Source of the DNA: Sphingomonas sp. Root710
GTDB taxonomy: Bacteria; Pseudomonadota; Alphaproteobacteria; Sphingomonadales; Sphingomonadaceae
Direction: 5' to 3'
DNA length: 64,000 nucleotides
NCBI RefSeq assembly: GCF_001429065.1
Contig: NZ_LMIB01000001.1
Coordinates: 1,249,933-1,313,932 of the forward strand
Positions 44,627 to 52,409 of the stretch are shown piece after piece. Numbering within the stretch: the stretch's first letter is position 1; each line of letters begins with the position of its first letter. The translations under genes were made by a program, and so were the position numbers. Under the pieces are notes generated by a model. The model ran no database searches. It saw only the letters and a program-made list of their open reading frames with translations, and was not told where the DNA came from.

Positions 44627-46333
44627 ATGAGGCCGTCGGAGCACGACGACGACTTTAGCGCACATCGCATGTCCACTGAGCGTTGGTCTCTACTCACATC
44701 GGCAATAGAACGGCTCGGCAGCGCGCGCACCCTCGACAAAGTGGTCAATGTCCTGCGCAGCAGCGCGCGCCGCATTGCCGGCTCCGATGGCATCGCCATC
44801 ATTCTGTCCGACAATGGACAGTGCCATTATTTGACCGAAGACGCGATGTCGCCTTTATGGTCAGGGCAACGCTTTCCGCAGCACAGCTGCATATCGGGCA
44901 TGGCGATGCAGTCGCGTCGAACCATCATAATACCAGACGTGATGGCCGACCCGCGTGTACCGCATGCGGCCTATGAACCGACCTTCGTGCGCAGCATGGT
45001 GATGGTGCCGATCGGCTCTCCCGAGTCGGTTGCGGCAGTCGGCGCTTATTGGTCGCACACTGGAGATCCCGATCCAAATGCCATTGCGCTGCTCGAGGCC
45101 CTGAGCCGCGCCGCCACCACCGCACTTGAAAATGGCCGCCTCCTCGCATCGCTCGAAGAACTGAACAATGCGCTGGAAGGCCGCGTTGCGCAGCGTACGG
45201 CCGAGCTGGAACGCACCCAGGAGATCGCGCGCCAGGCGCAGAAGATGGAAGTCATCGGCAAGCTGACCGGCAATGTCGCGCATGATTTCAACAACCTGCT
45301 CACCCCGATCATGGGTAGCCTGGATCTGCTGCTCAGCCGGCGCGAAGCGACCGACAATGTCTTGCGCGCCGCCAATGTGGCGATGGAAGCGGCCGAGCGC
45401 GCCAAGCTGCTGGTCCAGCGGTTGCTGGCCTTTGCTCGCCGGCAGCCTTTGATTACCCGGCCGGTCGACATCGCCGAACTTGCTACGGGGATGAAGGATC
45501 TGCTCGGCAGCTCGCTGGGATCGCGCATAGCGCTGGTTCTGGATATCGCCCCTGGCCTGCCCAATGCCCGCGCCGACCGGCATCAGCTCGAAATGGCGTT
45601 GCTCAATCTCGCGGTCAATGCACGCGATGCCATGCCCGACGGCGGCAGCCTGACGATATCCGCGCGCGGCGGAAGGCGGGAGGAGCAACCCGCATCCCTA
45701 TCAGCCGGCGACTATCTCCGTATCTCGATACGCGATGACGGCGTCGGCATGGACGAAACCGTTCTGGCTCAGGCGGTGGAGCCGTTCTTCACCACCAAGG
45801 ATGCCGAACATGGCACCGGCCTCGGCCTTTCGATGGTCGACGGCCTCGCCGCCCAGCTCGGCGGCGCGCTGCAACTGTTCAGCGAACCCGGCTCGGGCAC
45901 GGAAATCGTGCTGTGGCTTCCGGTCGACCAGCAGGCGGCGGCGGCAGCCGGTAAAGCGATGTGGGAGGAAGAGAACAGAGGTACCATCCTGGTCATCGAT
46001 GATGAGCCCATCGTCCGATCGGGCACCGCGGAGATGATCTCCGCGCTCGGCTACGACGTGGTCGAGGCCGCCAGCGCGCGCGAAGGCCTTGATCTGCTTG
46101 ACGACGGTCTCGATCCGGCGGTGGTCGTCACCGATCACGTCATGCCTGGCATGACCGGCGCCGAATTGGCGCTGCGCCTTCGGCTCGAACGTCCCCGGAT
46201 GGCTGTGATGATCGTCTCGGGTTATCAGGGGATTGATCTGATCGCACCCGACGTCGTCCGCCTGTCCAAGCCTTTCCGGCAGATCCAGTTGACTGCCAGC
46301 ATCGCTGCCGCGCGCGAGCAGGCCGCAGCCTGA
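44627..46333 (+). CDS. Hybrid sensor histidine kinase, GAF-HisKA-HATPase-REC
   Basis: The 568-aa soluble protein has an N-terminal GAF domain (about residues 20-170; LSDNGQCHYLTEDAMSP, IIIPDVMADPRVPHAAYEPTFVRSMVMVPI). A coiled-coil linker (ALEGRVAQRTAELERTQE), HisKA (LTGNVAHDFNNLLTPIMG, H219), HATPase (NARDAMPDGG, GTGLGLSMVDG) and a C-terminal receiver with Asp 503 in VTDHVMPGMTG follow. It is the tandem neighbour of the PAS hybrid kinase, 94 bp downstream on the same strand. Both lack an output domain, and their kinase cores are similar, so they may feed a common phosphorelay. Confidence 0.92.
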   Translation: MRPSEHDDDFSAHRMSTERWSLLTSAIERLGSARTLDKVVNVLRSSARRIAGSDGIAIILSDNGQCHYLTEDAMSPLWSGQRFPQHSCISGMAMQSRRTIIIPDVMADPRVPHAAYEPTFVRSMVMVPIGSPESVAAVGAYWSHTGDPDPNAIALLEALSRAATTALENGRLLASLEELNNALEGRVAQRTAELERTQEIARQAQKMEVIGKLTGNVAHDFNNLLTPIMGSLDLLLSRREATDNVLRAANVAMEAAERAKLLVQRLLAFARRQPLITRPVDIAELATGMKDLLGSSLGSRIALVLDIAPGLPNARADRHQLEMALLNLAVNARDAMPDGGSLTISARGGRREEQPASLSAGDYLRISIRDDGVGMDETVLAQAVEPFFTTKDAEHGTGLGLSMVDGLAAQLGGALQLFSEPGSGTEIVLWLPVDQQAAAAAGKAMWEEENRGTILVIDDEPIVRSGTAEMISALGYDVVEAASAREGLDLLDDGLDPAVVVTDHVMPGMTGAELALRLRLERPRMAVMIVSGYQGIDLIAPDVVRLSKPFRQIQLTASIAAAREQAAA

Positions 46334-46366
46334 GACATCCGCGCCGATCGGGCGCAGGCGCTTACT

Positions 46367-46831
46367 TTATTTGCCGCTGCAGGGCCCGATACGCCGCCCG
46401 GTACTGGTACTCGACATCCGCATGCTCATCTGGCCGCTCATCACCGCATTCGATGTCACGTTGAAGCTGGTCGGCGTATAGCTGCCGCTCGCCCGGGCGG
46501 TCATGGTCCCGCCATTCTGGTTACAGCTCATCTCGGTCGCGATCCGTCCCGCCTTCATTTCATATTTGCTGAAGCGGCACGACGGGTTCTGCTTCAACAT
46601 CTCCTGCGGTCCTTGCGATGCCTGCTGGGGCGTGATGCAATATGTCATCTTGGTCCGGCCGCCGCTGGCCATCCGGCCTTTCATCATTTGTGCGACCTGA
46701 GGCGGGGCGCCGGGGATATCGATCGAATTGAAGGTCGTGCTGGCTTCCCATTGGCCGGGCTGGACCTGCGCGTTCGCCGCGGCGGATGCCATCAGCAGAC
46801 AGACGCACATCGAATCGGTTAGGCGCTTCAT
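46367..46831 (-). CDS. DUF3617 periplasmic protein
   Basis: The 154-aa secreted protein (signal MKRLTDSMCVCLLMASAAANA) matches the DUF3617 pattern common in sphingomonads: VQPGQWEASTTFNSIDIPGAPP, YCITPQQA and CSGK at the end, with four conserved cysteines in the mature part (YCITP, PSCRF, MSCNQ, GPCSGK), which probably form disulphides. Function unknown. Confidence 0.85.
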   Translation of the reverse strand: MKRLTDSMCVCLLMASAAANAQVQPGQWEASTTFNSIDIPGAPPQVAQMMKGRMASGGRTKMTYCITPQQASQGPQEMLKQNPSCRFSKYEMKAGRIATEMSCNQNGGTMTARASGSYTPTSFNVTSNAVMSGQMSMRMSSTSTGRRIGPCSGK

Positions 46832-46918
46832 ACGATCATCCTCCGGCAGGTCGTCGCCCCTTGTCGACGCTTATACCCGCTTTCGGCTTCCGCTCGCCAT
46901 AGCCGCAATGGCGCCGGC

Positions 46919-47113
46919 CTAGCTCGCCTGAAGTCTGCTTACCAAGGCTTGGAGTTGGTTCAGATTTGCTGCGTCGTCGCCGGCTGCGGAATTCGCCGCC
47001 ACGTCTCTTTCTGGATCTTCCGATCCCACGAAGCTCACGGCGCTCCAGACGATCCCCGCACTCCATATCAGCGCGAACCAGCGGCTCCGGAAAAGCGAAC
47101 TATAGCGAAACAT
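46919..47113 (-). CDS. Small single-span membrane protein
   Basis: The 64-aa product has one hydrophobic segment (WFALIWSAGIVWSAVSFVG) and an acidic, Asn/Gln/Asp-rich tail. No family was recognised. It lies 87 bp upstream of the DUF3617 gene on the same strand, so co-transcription is possible. Confidence 0.55.
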   Translation of the reverse strand: MFRYSSLFRSRWFALIWSAGIVWSAVSFVGSEDPERDVAANSAAGDDAANLNQLQALVSRLQAS

Positions 47114-47246
47114 GAAAATCCTGATCGCATGGCCCGGTTAGCGGGGCGTGAAGACATATGGCTAATCTGGATCAGCCGATTTGCCGGGAACCCCATTCGT
47201 GGCGTGTCCGTTCTCCCGGCACACACGCAATTATAAATAGAGAAAC

Positions 47247-48155
47247 ATGATGGCGAGCCGATATACTATCGACGATTACGCACCGCGTTCGCAATTTTTG
47301 ACAGACAGCTTCCAGCGTGGCCTCGCCCACTGGAACAGGGAGCGTCTCGCGCCCGGCTTCCCGCAAGAAGACTGGCATCTTCGCCTTGAGCTCGACATGA
47401 AGATGCTTCGCCTCGAGCGCGCCTTTCTGGAGCATCTTCGCGCGGACATCAAAGATGAGGCAGCTCTTGCCCCTACCGACCCGGATGGCTTCGTCGCCTG
47501 GTTCGAAAATCTGAAGGAAGTCGGCCCGGGCCAGGGCGATCCGCTCTTCCCATGGCTTGCCGAACGCGCCAGCCGCGACGAGCTCCGCTGGTTCTTTGAG
47601 CAGGAAGCGGCGGGCGAAGCTGGCTTCGATGATCTTGTCGCTTTCACTCAGGTAAAGCTGCCCGTTTCCGCCAAGCTCGAACTGGCCAGGAATTATTGGG
47701 ACGAGATGGGACGTGGCAACCGCGCCGGGATGCACGGTCCAATGCTCGACGCTCTCGTCGAGACCCTCGCGGTCGATCCGGTCATCGAGAAAACCGTCTG
47801 GCCTAGCCTCGCGCTCGCCAATGCAATGACCGCAATGGCGACTAGCCGGGACTATGCGTGGCACTCGATCGGCGCGCTTGGCGTTATCGAACTGACCGCG
47901 CCGGGCCGTTCGGCCATGGTGGCCAAGGGCCTCCGCCGGATCGGGCTGTCTGACAAGCAGCGGCGCTATTTTGACCTGCATGCCGTGCTCGACATCAAGC
48001 ACAGCGCCGACTGGAATCGTGAGGCTCTCAGGCCTCTCGTGGACGAGGATCCGGCCCGCGCTACTGCAATTGCAGAAGGTGCGCTTATTCGCCTCGGCTG
48101 CGGCGCGCGCTGCTTTGCCCGTTATCGCGAAGCGCTCTGGCAGGAGAGCCGCTAG
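47247..48155 (+). CDS. Iron-containing redox enzyme family protein (heme-oxygenase-like HDO fold)
   Basis: The 302-aa all-helical protein resembles the heme-oxygenase-like diiron oxidase (HDO) superfamily: RWFFEQEAAGEAGFDDLVAF (Glu-rich helix about 115-133), NYWDEMGRGNRAGMHGPML (150-167), WHSIGALGVIELTAPGR (205-221) and YFDLHAVLDIKHSADWNREAL (241-261, likely H245, D249, H252). These supply the expected Glu/His/Asp metal ligands. Known members break C-C or C-N bonds or hydroxylate small molecules; the substrate is unknown. No biosynthetic partner lies next to it. Confidence 0.8.
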   Translation: MMASRYTIDDYAPRSQFLTDSFQRGLAHWNRERLAPGFPQEDWHLRLELDMKMLRLERAFLEHLRADIKDEAALAPTDPDGFVAWFENLKEVGPGQGDPLFPWLAERASRDELRWFFEQEAAGEAGFDDLVAFTQVKLPVSAKLELARNYWDEMGRGNRAGMHGPMLDALVETLAVDPVIEKTVWPSLALANAMTAMATSRDYAWHSIGALGVIELTAPGRSAMVAKGLRRIGLSDKQRRYFDLHAVLDIKHSADWNREALRPLVDEDPARATAIAEGALIRLGCGARCFARYREALWQESR

Positions 48156-48324
48156 ACGCCTGCCAATCACGCAATGGCTCGTCGGCGAAGCGGTCCGACA
48201 TGCTAACCGACTGATGTTAACCTGAAACGATTTTGTCGCGTCTTCGCACCCGACAAGTAGCCGACTATTTTCTTCTCCAGCTTGTCTGCTTCCGGAAGCG
48301 CTTCGACCAAGGTCTAAGACCGCG

Positions 48325-48332
48325 TTAACCAT
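48325..48332 (+). promoter_or_regulatory. TTAACCAT CtrA-type half-site
   Basis: TTAACCAT on the plus strand, 56 bp before the ATG of the Sel1-like gene, in a 225-bp intergenic region that holds no other gene I can support. Confidence 0.5.
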
Positions 48333-48380
48333 TTGTTTGGGGGAATCCCGTCAGACAGAGCTCCGAAAGGAGTTAATGCT

Positions 48381-48644
48381 ATGGGAAATTCTATCGCAGC
48401 CATCGCGCTGACCGCCAAGGACAGTGACGCCCTGCTCGATCTCGGCTTTGCTTATTCCACAGGAACGCGGGGCATGGACCTCGACCTGGTCAGCGCGCAT
48501 CAATGGTTCAACCTCGCCGCGCTCGCGGGTTCGGAAGAGGCGCAATATTGCCGCGCCGACATCGCCGATCAGATGAGCAACCGCGAGATCGCCGAGGCTC
48601 AGCGCCGCGCGCGTACCTGGCTCGCGACCCGTTCCGCGCATTGA
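48381..48644 (+). CDS. Small Sel1/TPR-like protein
   Basis: From the ATG at 48381 (MGNSIAAIALTAKDSDALLDLGFAYSTG), after an AAAGGAG site, the 87-aa product has one Sel1-like helical pair: LLDLGFAYSTGTRGMDLDLVSAHQWFNLAALAGSEEAQYCRADIA. The 'D...A..WF..AA..G...A' spacing is that of Sel1 repeats. No signal peptide. It is probably a protein-binding adaptor; partners are unknown. It carries a CtrA-type site upstream. Confidence 0.78.
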   Translation: MGNSIAAIALTAKDSDALLDLGFAYSTGTRGMDLDLVSAHQWFNLAALAGSEEAQYCRADIADQMSNREIAEAQRRARTWLATRSAH

Positions 48645-48657
48645 GTGGTCGTACGAG

Positions 48658-48900
48658 CTATAGAATATCGGCTTCGTTGACGACCGGACGGCTCTCGCGC
48701 GTCGCACGGACCGCGCTGCCCGGATTATCTGGCTCGGCGATCAGGAAGACATGGTCGTCATGCACCTCGGTCAGCGTGCCGACGAACGGGAAGTCCGCCA
48801 GGCTTCCGGTCACCCGATAGCTCACAACATCGCCAACCTTGAAGCTCGCCGGATCGAAATTGAACTCGAACGGGCAGCTGCTATCACCCATATTCTGCAT
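48658..48900 (-). CDS. Small conserved hypothetical protein
   Basis: The ATG at 48900 has an excellent GAGGAG site and gives 80 aa: MQNMGDSSCPFEFNFDPASF, then KVGDVVSYRVTGSLADFPFVGTLTEVHDDHVFLIAE. It looks like a small SH3/KOW-like beta-barrel ('VGDVVxYxxxG...GTVxEV' type). The longer in-frame ORF to 49224 overlaps the gamma-glutamyltransferase gene and is rejected. Function unknown. Confidence 0.7.
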   Translation of the reverse strand: MQNMGDSSCPFEFNFDPASFKVGDVVSYRVTGSLADFPFVGTLTEVHDDHVFLIAEPDNPGSAVRATRESRPVVNEADIL

Positions 48901-49027
48901 GGCTATTTCTCCTCGCCGCAAACTATAGGCGTGCCCACGCTGCCAGCAAGCCGCATCGACCGCGAAAGGGCTTGCACCATACGGCGATAGGTCGGAAAAC
49001 CTCGACATAACCGATAGTTCGAGGGAC

Positions 49028-50860
49028 ATGCCGATGCGCCGTAGAACCTTCCTCGCCAGCCTGCCTGCCGCCGCCATCGCCCTGCCCGCGATCGCCCAGC
49101 GGGCGCCCCTATCCGAATCCGCCGCTCCGCTGCCTGGCCGCTGGACGCCGGGCGAGGAACGTTTCCTTCGGCCAGATGTCCGGGGTGGCGATCGTCCGGT
49201 CGGGGCCAGCTTCGCGTCGCGCACCGCCGTCTATGGTCTCTCCGGCGCGGCCGGCACCGCACATCCCCTCGCGACCCAGGCTGGGATCGAAACGCTCCGG
49301 CGCGGCGGCACCGCGGTAGACGCCGCGATCGCGATCAACGCCTGTCTCGGCCTGCTTGAGCCAACCGCCTGCGGCATCGGCGGCGATTGTTTCGTCATGC
49401 TGTGGGACCCAAAGCTCAAAAAAGTGATGGGCGTCGCCAGTTCAGGCCGCTCACCGCGCGGCCTCTCGCTCGATACCGTCCGCTCGCGCGCGAAAAATGG
49501 CGCGCTTCCGGCTTATGGGGCCATTTCGGTATCGGTGCCCGGCACGGTCGATGCCTGGTCGATGCTTCACGCCCGCTACGGCAAACTGCCTTGGTCCGGC
49601 CTGTTCGATCCCGCCATCGACCTCGCCGAGCATGGCGCGCCGGTGCCCGACATGATCGCTTATTATATCCGCCGCAGCCTTGCCAATTTCCGCAAGCCCG
49701 GCGCGGGCATCGAGGAGATCGACAACGCGATCCGCACCTATGCGCTTGGCGGCGACGGCCCCAAGGCGGGCGGCGTTTTCCGCAACCCCGACCTCGCCCG
49801 TACCTATCGCGCCATCGCAAATGGCGGTCGCGACGCCTTCTACAAGGGCGAGATCGCGAAGACGATCGACGCCTATTTCCGGCGGATCGGCGGCTGGCTG
49901 CGTTATGAAGACTTCGCCGCGCATCAAGGCGAATGGATCGAGCCGTATAAAAGCGATTATCGCGGCGTCGGCGTCCACGCGCTCGGAGCGAACACCCAGG
50001 GCATCGCCACGCTCCAGATGCTCAACATACTCGAGCATTTCGACATGGCGGCCGCAGGCTTCCAGTCCGCCCGATCGATCCACCTCCAGGCCGAGGCCAA
50101 GCGCCTCGCCTATGAGGACCGCGCCCGTTACTACGCCGATCCGCACTTCGCCAAAGTGCCGGTCGAATGGTTGATCTCGAAGGAATATGCCGCAGAGCGC
50201 GCGAAGCTGATCCGCCCCGGCAGCATCATGCAAACCGTCCGCCCCGGCCAGGCTCCCTCAAAAGGCGATACCACCTATTTCACCTGTGCCGACAAGGACG
50301 GGATGATGGTCTCGATGATCCAGTCCAACTTTCGCGGGATGGGCTCCGGTCTCGTCGCCGACGGCCTCGGCTTCATGTTCCAGGACCGCGGCCAGCTCTT
50401 TTCGCTCCAGGACGGCCACCCTAACATCTATGCGCCCGGCAAGCGCCCCTTCCAGACGATCATCCCAGGCTTCGCGACGCTGGGCGACGAACCGTGGATG
50501 AGCTTCGGCGTGATGGGCGGCGATATGCAACCCCAGGGTCAGGCCCAGATCATCATCAACCGCCGCGATTATGGCCTGGAAATCCAATCGGCCGGCGACG
50601 CCCCGCGCTGGCACCATGAAGGCTCATCGCAATCGATGGGCGAGGACAGCCCGGACCTTCCCGCCACTGGGCTGCTTCGCCTCGAAAGCGGCGTGCCTGA
50701 GGCGACTCGCGCCGAACTCGCGAACATGGGCTGGACGATCGGAGCCTCCGACGGCGGCTTCGGCCGCTACCAGTGTATCGAGAAGCGGATGGACGGACAG
50801 GACCGGGTCTACGCCGCCGCCAGCGAAACGCGGGCCGACGGGTGCGCGCTGGCTTATTGA
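49028..50860 (+). CDS. ggt: Gamma-glutamyltransferase family protein (Ntn hydrolase)
   Basis: The 610-aa protein has a Tat-like signal (MRRRTFLASLPAAAIALPAIAQ) and the GGT fold: GMVAA-like FASRTAVYGLSGAAGTAHPLATQAG, GGTAVDAAIAINACLGLLEPTACGIGGDCFVMLWD and the autocatalytic nucleophile Thr at residue 415 in SKGDTTYFTCADKDG. The C-terminal half holds GMGSGLVADGLGFMFQDRG and RPFQTIIPGF. It cleaves the gamma-glutamyl bond of glutathione or related compounds in the periplasm. The TTYFT version of the motif, instead of TTHF, suggests a divergent subfamily that may favour other acyl donors. Confidence 0.9.
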   Translation: MPMRRRTFLASLPAAAIALPAIAQRAPLSESAAPLPGRWTPGEERFLRPDVRGGDRPVGASFASRTAVYGLSGAAGTAHPLATQAGIETLRRGGTAVDAAIAINACLGLLEPTACGIGGDCFVMLWDPKLKKVMGVASSGRSPRGLSLDTVRSRAKNGALPAYGAISVSVPGTVDAWSMLHARYGKLPWSGLFDPAIDLAEHGAPVPDMIAYYIRRSLANFRKPGAGIEEIDNAIRTYALGGDGPKAGGVFRNPDLARTYRAIANGGRDAFYKGEIAKTIDAYFRRIGGWLRYEDFAAHQGEWIEPYKSDYRGVGVHALGANTQGIATLQMLNILEHFDMAAAGFQSARSIHLQAEAKRLAYEDRARYYADPHFAKVPVEWLISKEYAAERAKLIRPGSIMQTVRPGQAPSKGDTTYFTCADKDGMMVSMIQSNFRGMGSGLVADGLGFMFQDRGQLFSLQDGHPNIYAPGKRPFQTIIPGFATLGDEPWMSFGVMGGDMQPQGQAQIIINRRDYGLEIQSAGDAPRWHHEGSSQSMGEDSPDLPATGLLRLESGVPEATRAELANMGWTIGASDGGFGRYQCIEKRMDGQDRVYAAASETRADGCALAY

Positions 50861-50894
50861 ACTCTTCGGGCGCCTATCATCAATGCGTCAACAG

Positions 50895-51407
50895 TCATCT
50901 CATTATTATGTGAAACACCGCGATAAACGCTACGACAGCAATCAAGGCGGTCAATAGTCCCGTCCTACTGAACCGCGGTTCTTCTGAGAGTTCTATTGGA
51001 TGATTTGGCTCATATTTGTCTCTTGGCGGATTATCTACATCTAGTTTACTGAAATCACATCCTTGTCGATAAAGCTCTGTGTAATTTTGTTGAAATGCTG
51101 GAAGTATTACATACTCTCGCCAATATCGATAAAATCCAGGAAGCTTCTCTAGTTCAGCCATCGCTTCATGAAAACCAACCATTTCCTCATGAATTGTTCG
51201 AAGCATAGGTCCGTTTTGTGAGGCCGTCTCAATATCGCAACAGACCCTGTCGACCGTAATCTCGTCTCGCTTATATGCAGCAACCGCCCTGACTTTTTCC
51301 AAGAAAACCTTATCCACACCATCCGGAGTCGACACGGAAAAGCCGCCTTCAATCAGGTCTATTTTCGGTCGAGGTGAAGGATAGATTTCGAACATTTTCT
51401 TTGCCAA
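50895..51407 (-). CDS. AT-rich orphan protein, possible immunity-like partner
   Basis: The 170-aa product has a C-terminal membrane tail (TGLLTALIAVVAFIAVFHIIM) and is otherwise acidic. The middle, VFLEKVRAVAAYKRDEITVDRVCCDIET...EEMVGFHEAMAELEKLPGFYRYWREYVILPAF, resembles a widespread uncharacterised family. Its DNA is far more AT-rich than its neighbours, suggesting transfer. It follows the 51429 gene by 21 bp in the same direction, a typical toxin-immunity or paired-gene layout. Tail anchoring would fit a protein that guards the inner membrane. Function not established. Confidence 0.6.
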   Translation of the reverse strand: MAKKMFEIYPSPRPKIDLIEGGFSVSTPDGVDKVFLEKVRAVAAYKRDEITVDRVCCDIETASQNGPMLRTIHEEMVGFHEAMAELEKLPGFYRYWREYVILPAFQQNYTELYRQGCDFSKLDVDNPPRDKYEPNHPIELSEEPRFSRTGLLTALIAVVAFIAVFHIIMR

Positions 51408-51428
51408 ATAAGATAAGCGTAAACGGTA

Positions 51429-52367
51429 TTACCATCGCCAGCCGCGTCGCAGCAAATCATCGAAATAGTCATAGGCTTTTTCGCCGCCTTCATACCCCCA
51501 ATCGCCGCCAGCCATAGCTCCAGCCACACCGCCAGCTGGCGCAGCGACAACGGCCGCAGGCCCTGTTGCCGCACCGATGGCGGCACCGCCCGCCCCTCCG
51601 GCGATCCCGCCTAAACCAGCCCCGATGTTAGCCACTGTCGCACGAACTTTGTTGTCAGCCTGCGCAATATCCAGACCGGCAAGTCCCACGCCCAGCGCGC
51701 CCATTGCTCTCCCTATTTTTCCGAAAGTTCGAGCTTGCTGATTGACGGCCTCATTGGGGACATTTGCTCTCCCGGACGAACCTGGTTTAGGCCCCTTGTT
51801 AGGAAACAGGGCATCGAGCGGTCCACCAACCTCCGGTGGAGATTCAGCGCGCAACCTTTCCTTGAGTGCGGCGCGTTGAGCGTTGTCGTGAGGGCCCAGA
51901 TTCCTTACTTGTGGATTGTACCGCGCCCGAACTTTAGCTGACTCGATACCAACTCGGCTTGCCCGTGAGGCCAACCCCACTGCCTGTCCATCTTTGGGGC
52001 CATTGGAGGCGTCTCGAATAGAAACGGATTTCAGCCTCCTACCGTCGCGCTGTCTTTGGGCTCGCAACGCCTCATATCCATTCCAGTCAAGATTACTCAC
52101 TTCGGCAAGCTGGATGGGTTTGTTCCCGCCCAACCGCCTTACTGTCTCAAGATTTTCATCAAGCTGACGATCTAATTCGTCCCAGCCAATGAGTCCCGCA
52201 GTCCCGGGTTCACCAGCCTTTTCGTGATCTTCAAACCCCTTCGAGCTTTGCTCCTTGTCGTCGTAAAGGACGTTACCATCCTCATCGACTCTAAAACGGC
52301 GACGCTCTTTGCCGTCCGGACCAGGCAGCGAGACCATCCCCGCATATCGATCGTAGACCATCTTCAC
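51429..52367 (-). CDS. Orphan protein with C-terminal glycine-zipper region
   Basis: The 312-aa product begins with a low-complexity hydrophilic half (YDRYAGMVSLPGPDGKERRRF, EVSNLDWNGYEALRAQRQRD, a hinge at PNKGPKPGSSGRANVP). It ends with a Gly/Ala-rich hydrophobic region, GKIGRAMGALGVGLAGLDIAQ, GAGLGGIAGGAGGAAIGAAT and GGVAGAMAGGDWGYEGGEKAYDYFDDLLRR, like the glycine-zipper segments of bacterial toxins and secreted effectors. No signal peptide or known catalytic domain is seen. With the small membrane-tailed gene just downstream it may be a polymorphic-toxin-like pair; this is a hypothesis. Confidence 0.55.
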   Translation of the reverse strand: MKMVYDRYAGMVSLPGPDGKERRRFRVDEDGNVLYDDKEQSSKGFEDHEKAGEPGTAGLIGWDELDRQLDENLETVRRLGGNKPIQLAEVSNLDWNGYEALRAQRQRDGRRLKSVSIRDASNGPKDGQAVGLASRASRVGIESAKVRARYNPQVRNLGPHDNAQRAALKERLRAESPPEVGGPLDALFPNKGPKPGSSGRANVPNEAVNQQARTFGKIGRAMGALGVGLAGLDIAQADNKVRATVANIGAGLGGIAGGAGGAAIGAATGPAAVVAAPAGGVAGAMAGGDWGYEGGEKAYDYFDDLLRRGWRW

Positions 52368-52409
52368 TCCTCAAATCTTAAATGGAACATAGAGTGAACA
52401 AATCTTACC

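Noticed and set aside
47172-48332. 386-codon minus-strand open frame
   Set aside because: Antisense to the HDO-type gene; no family match and shadow composition.
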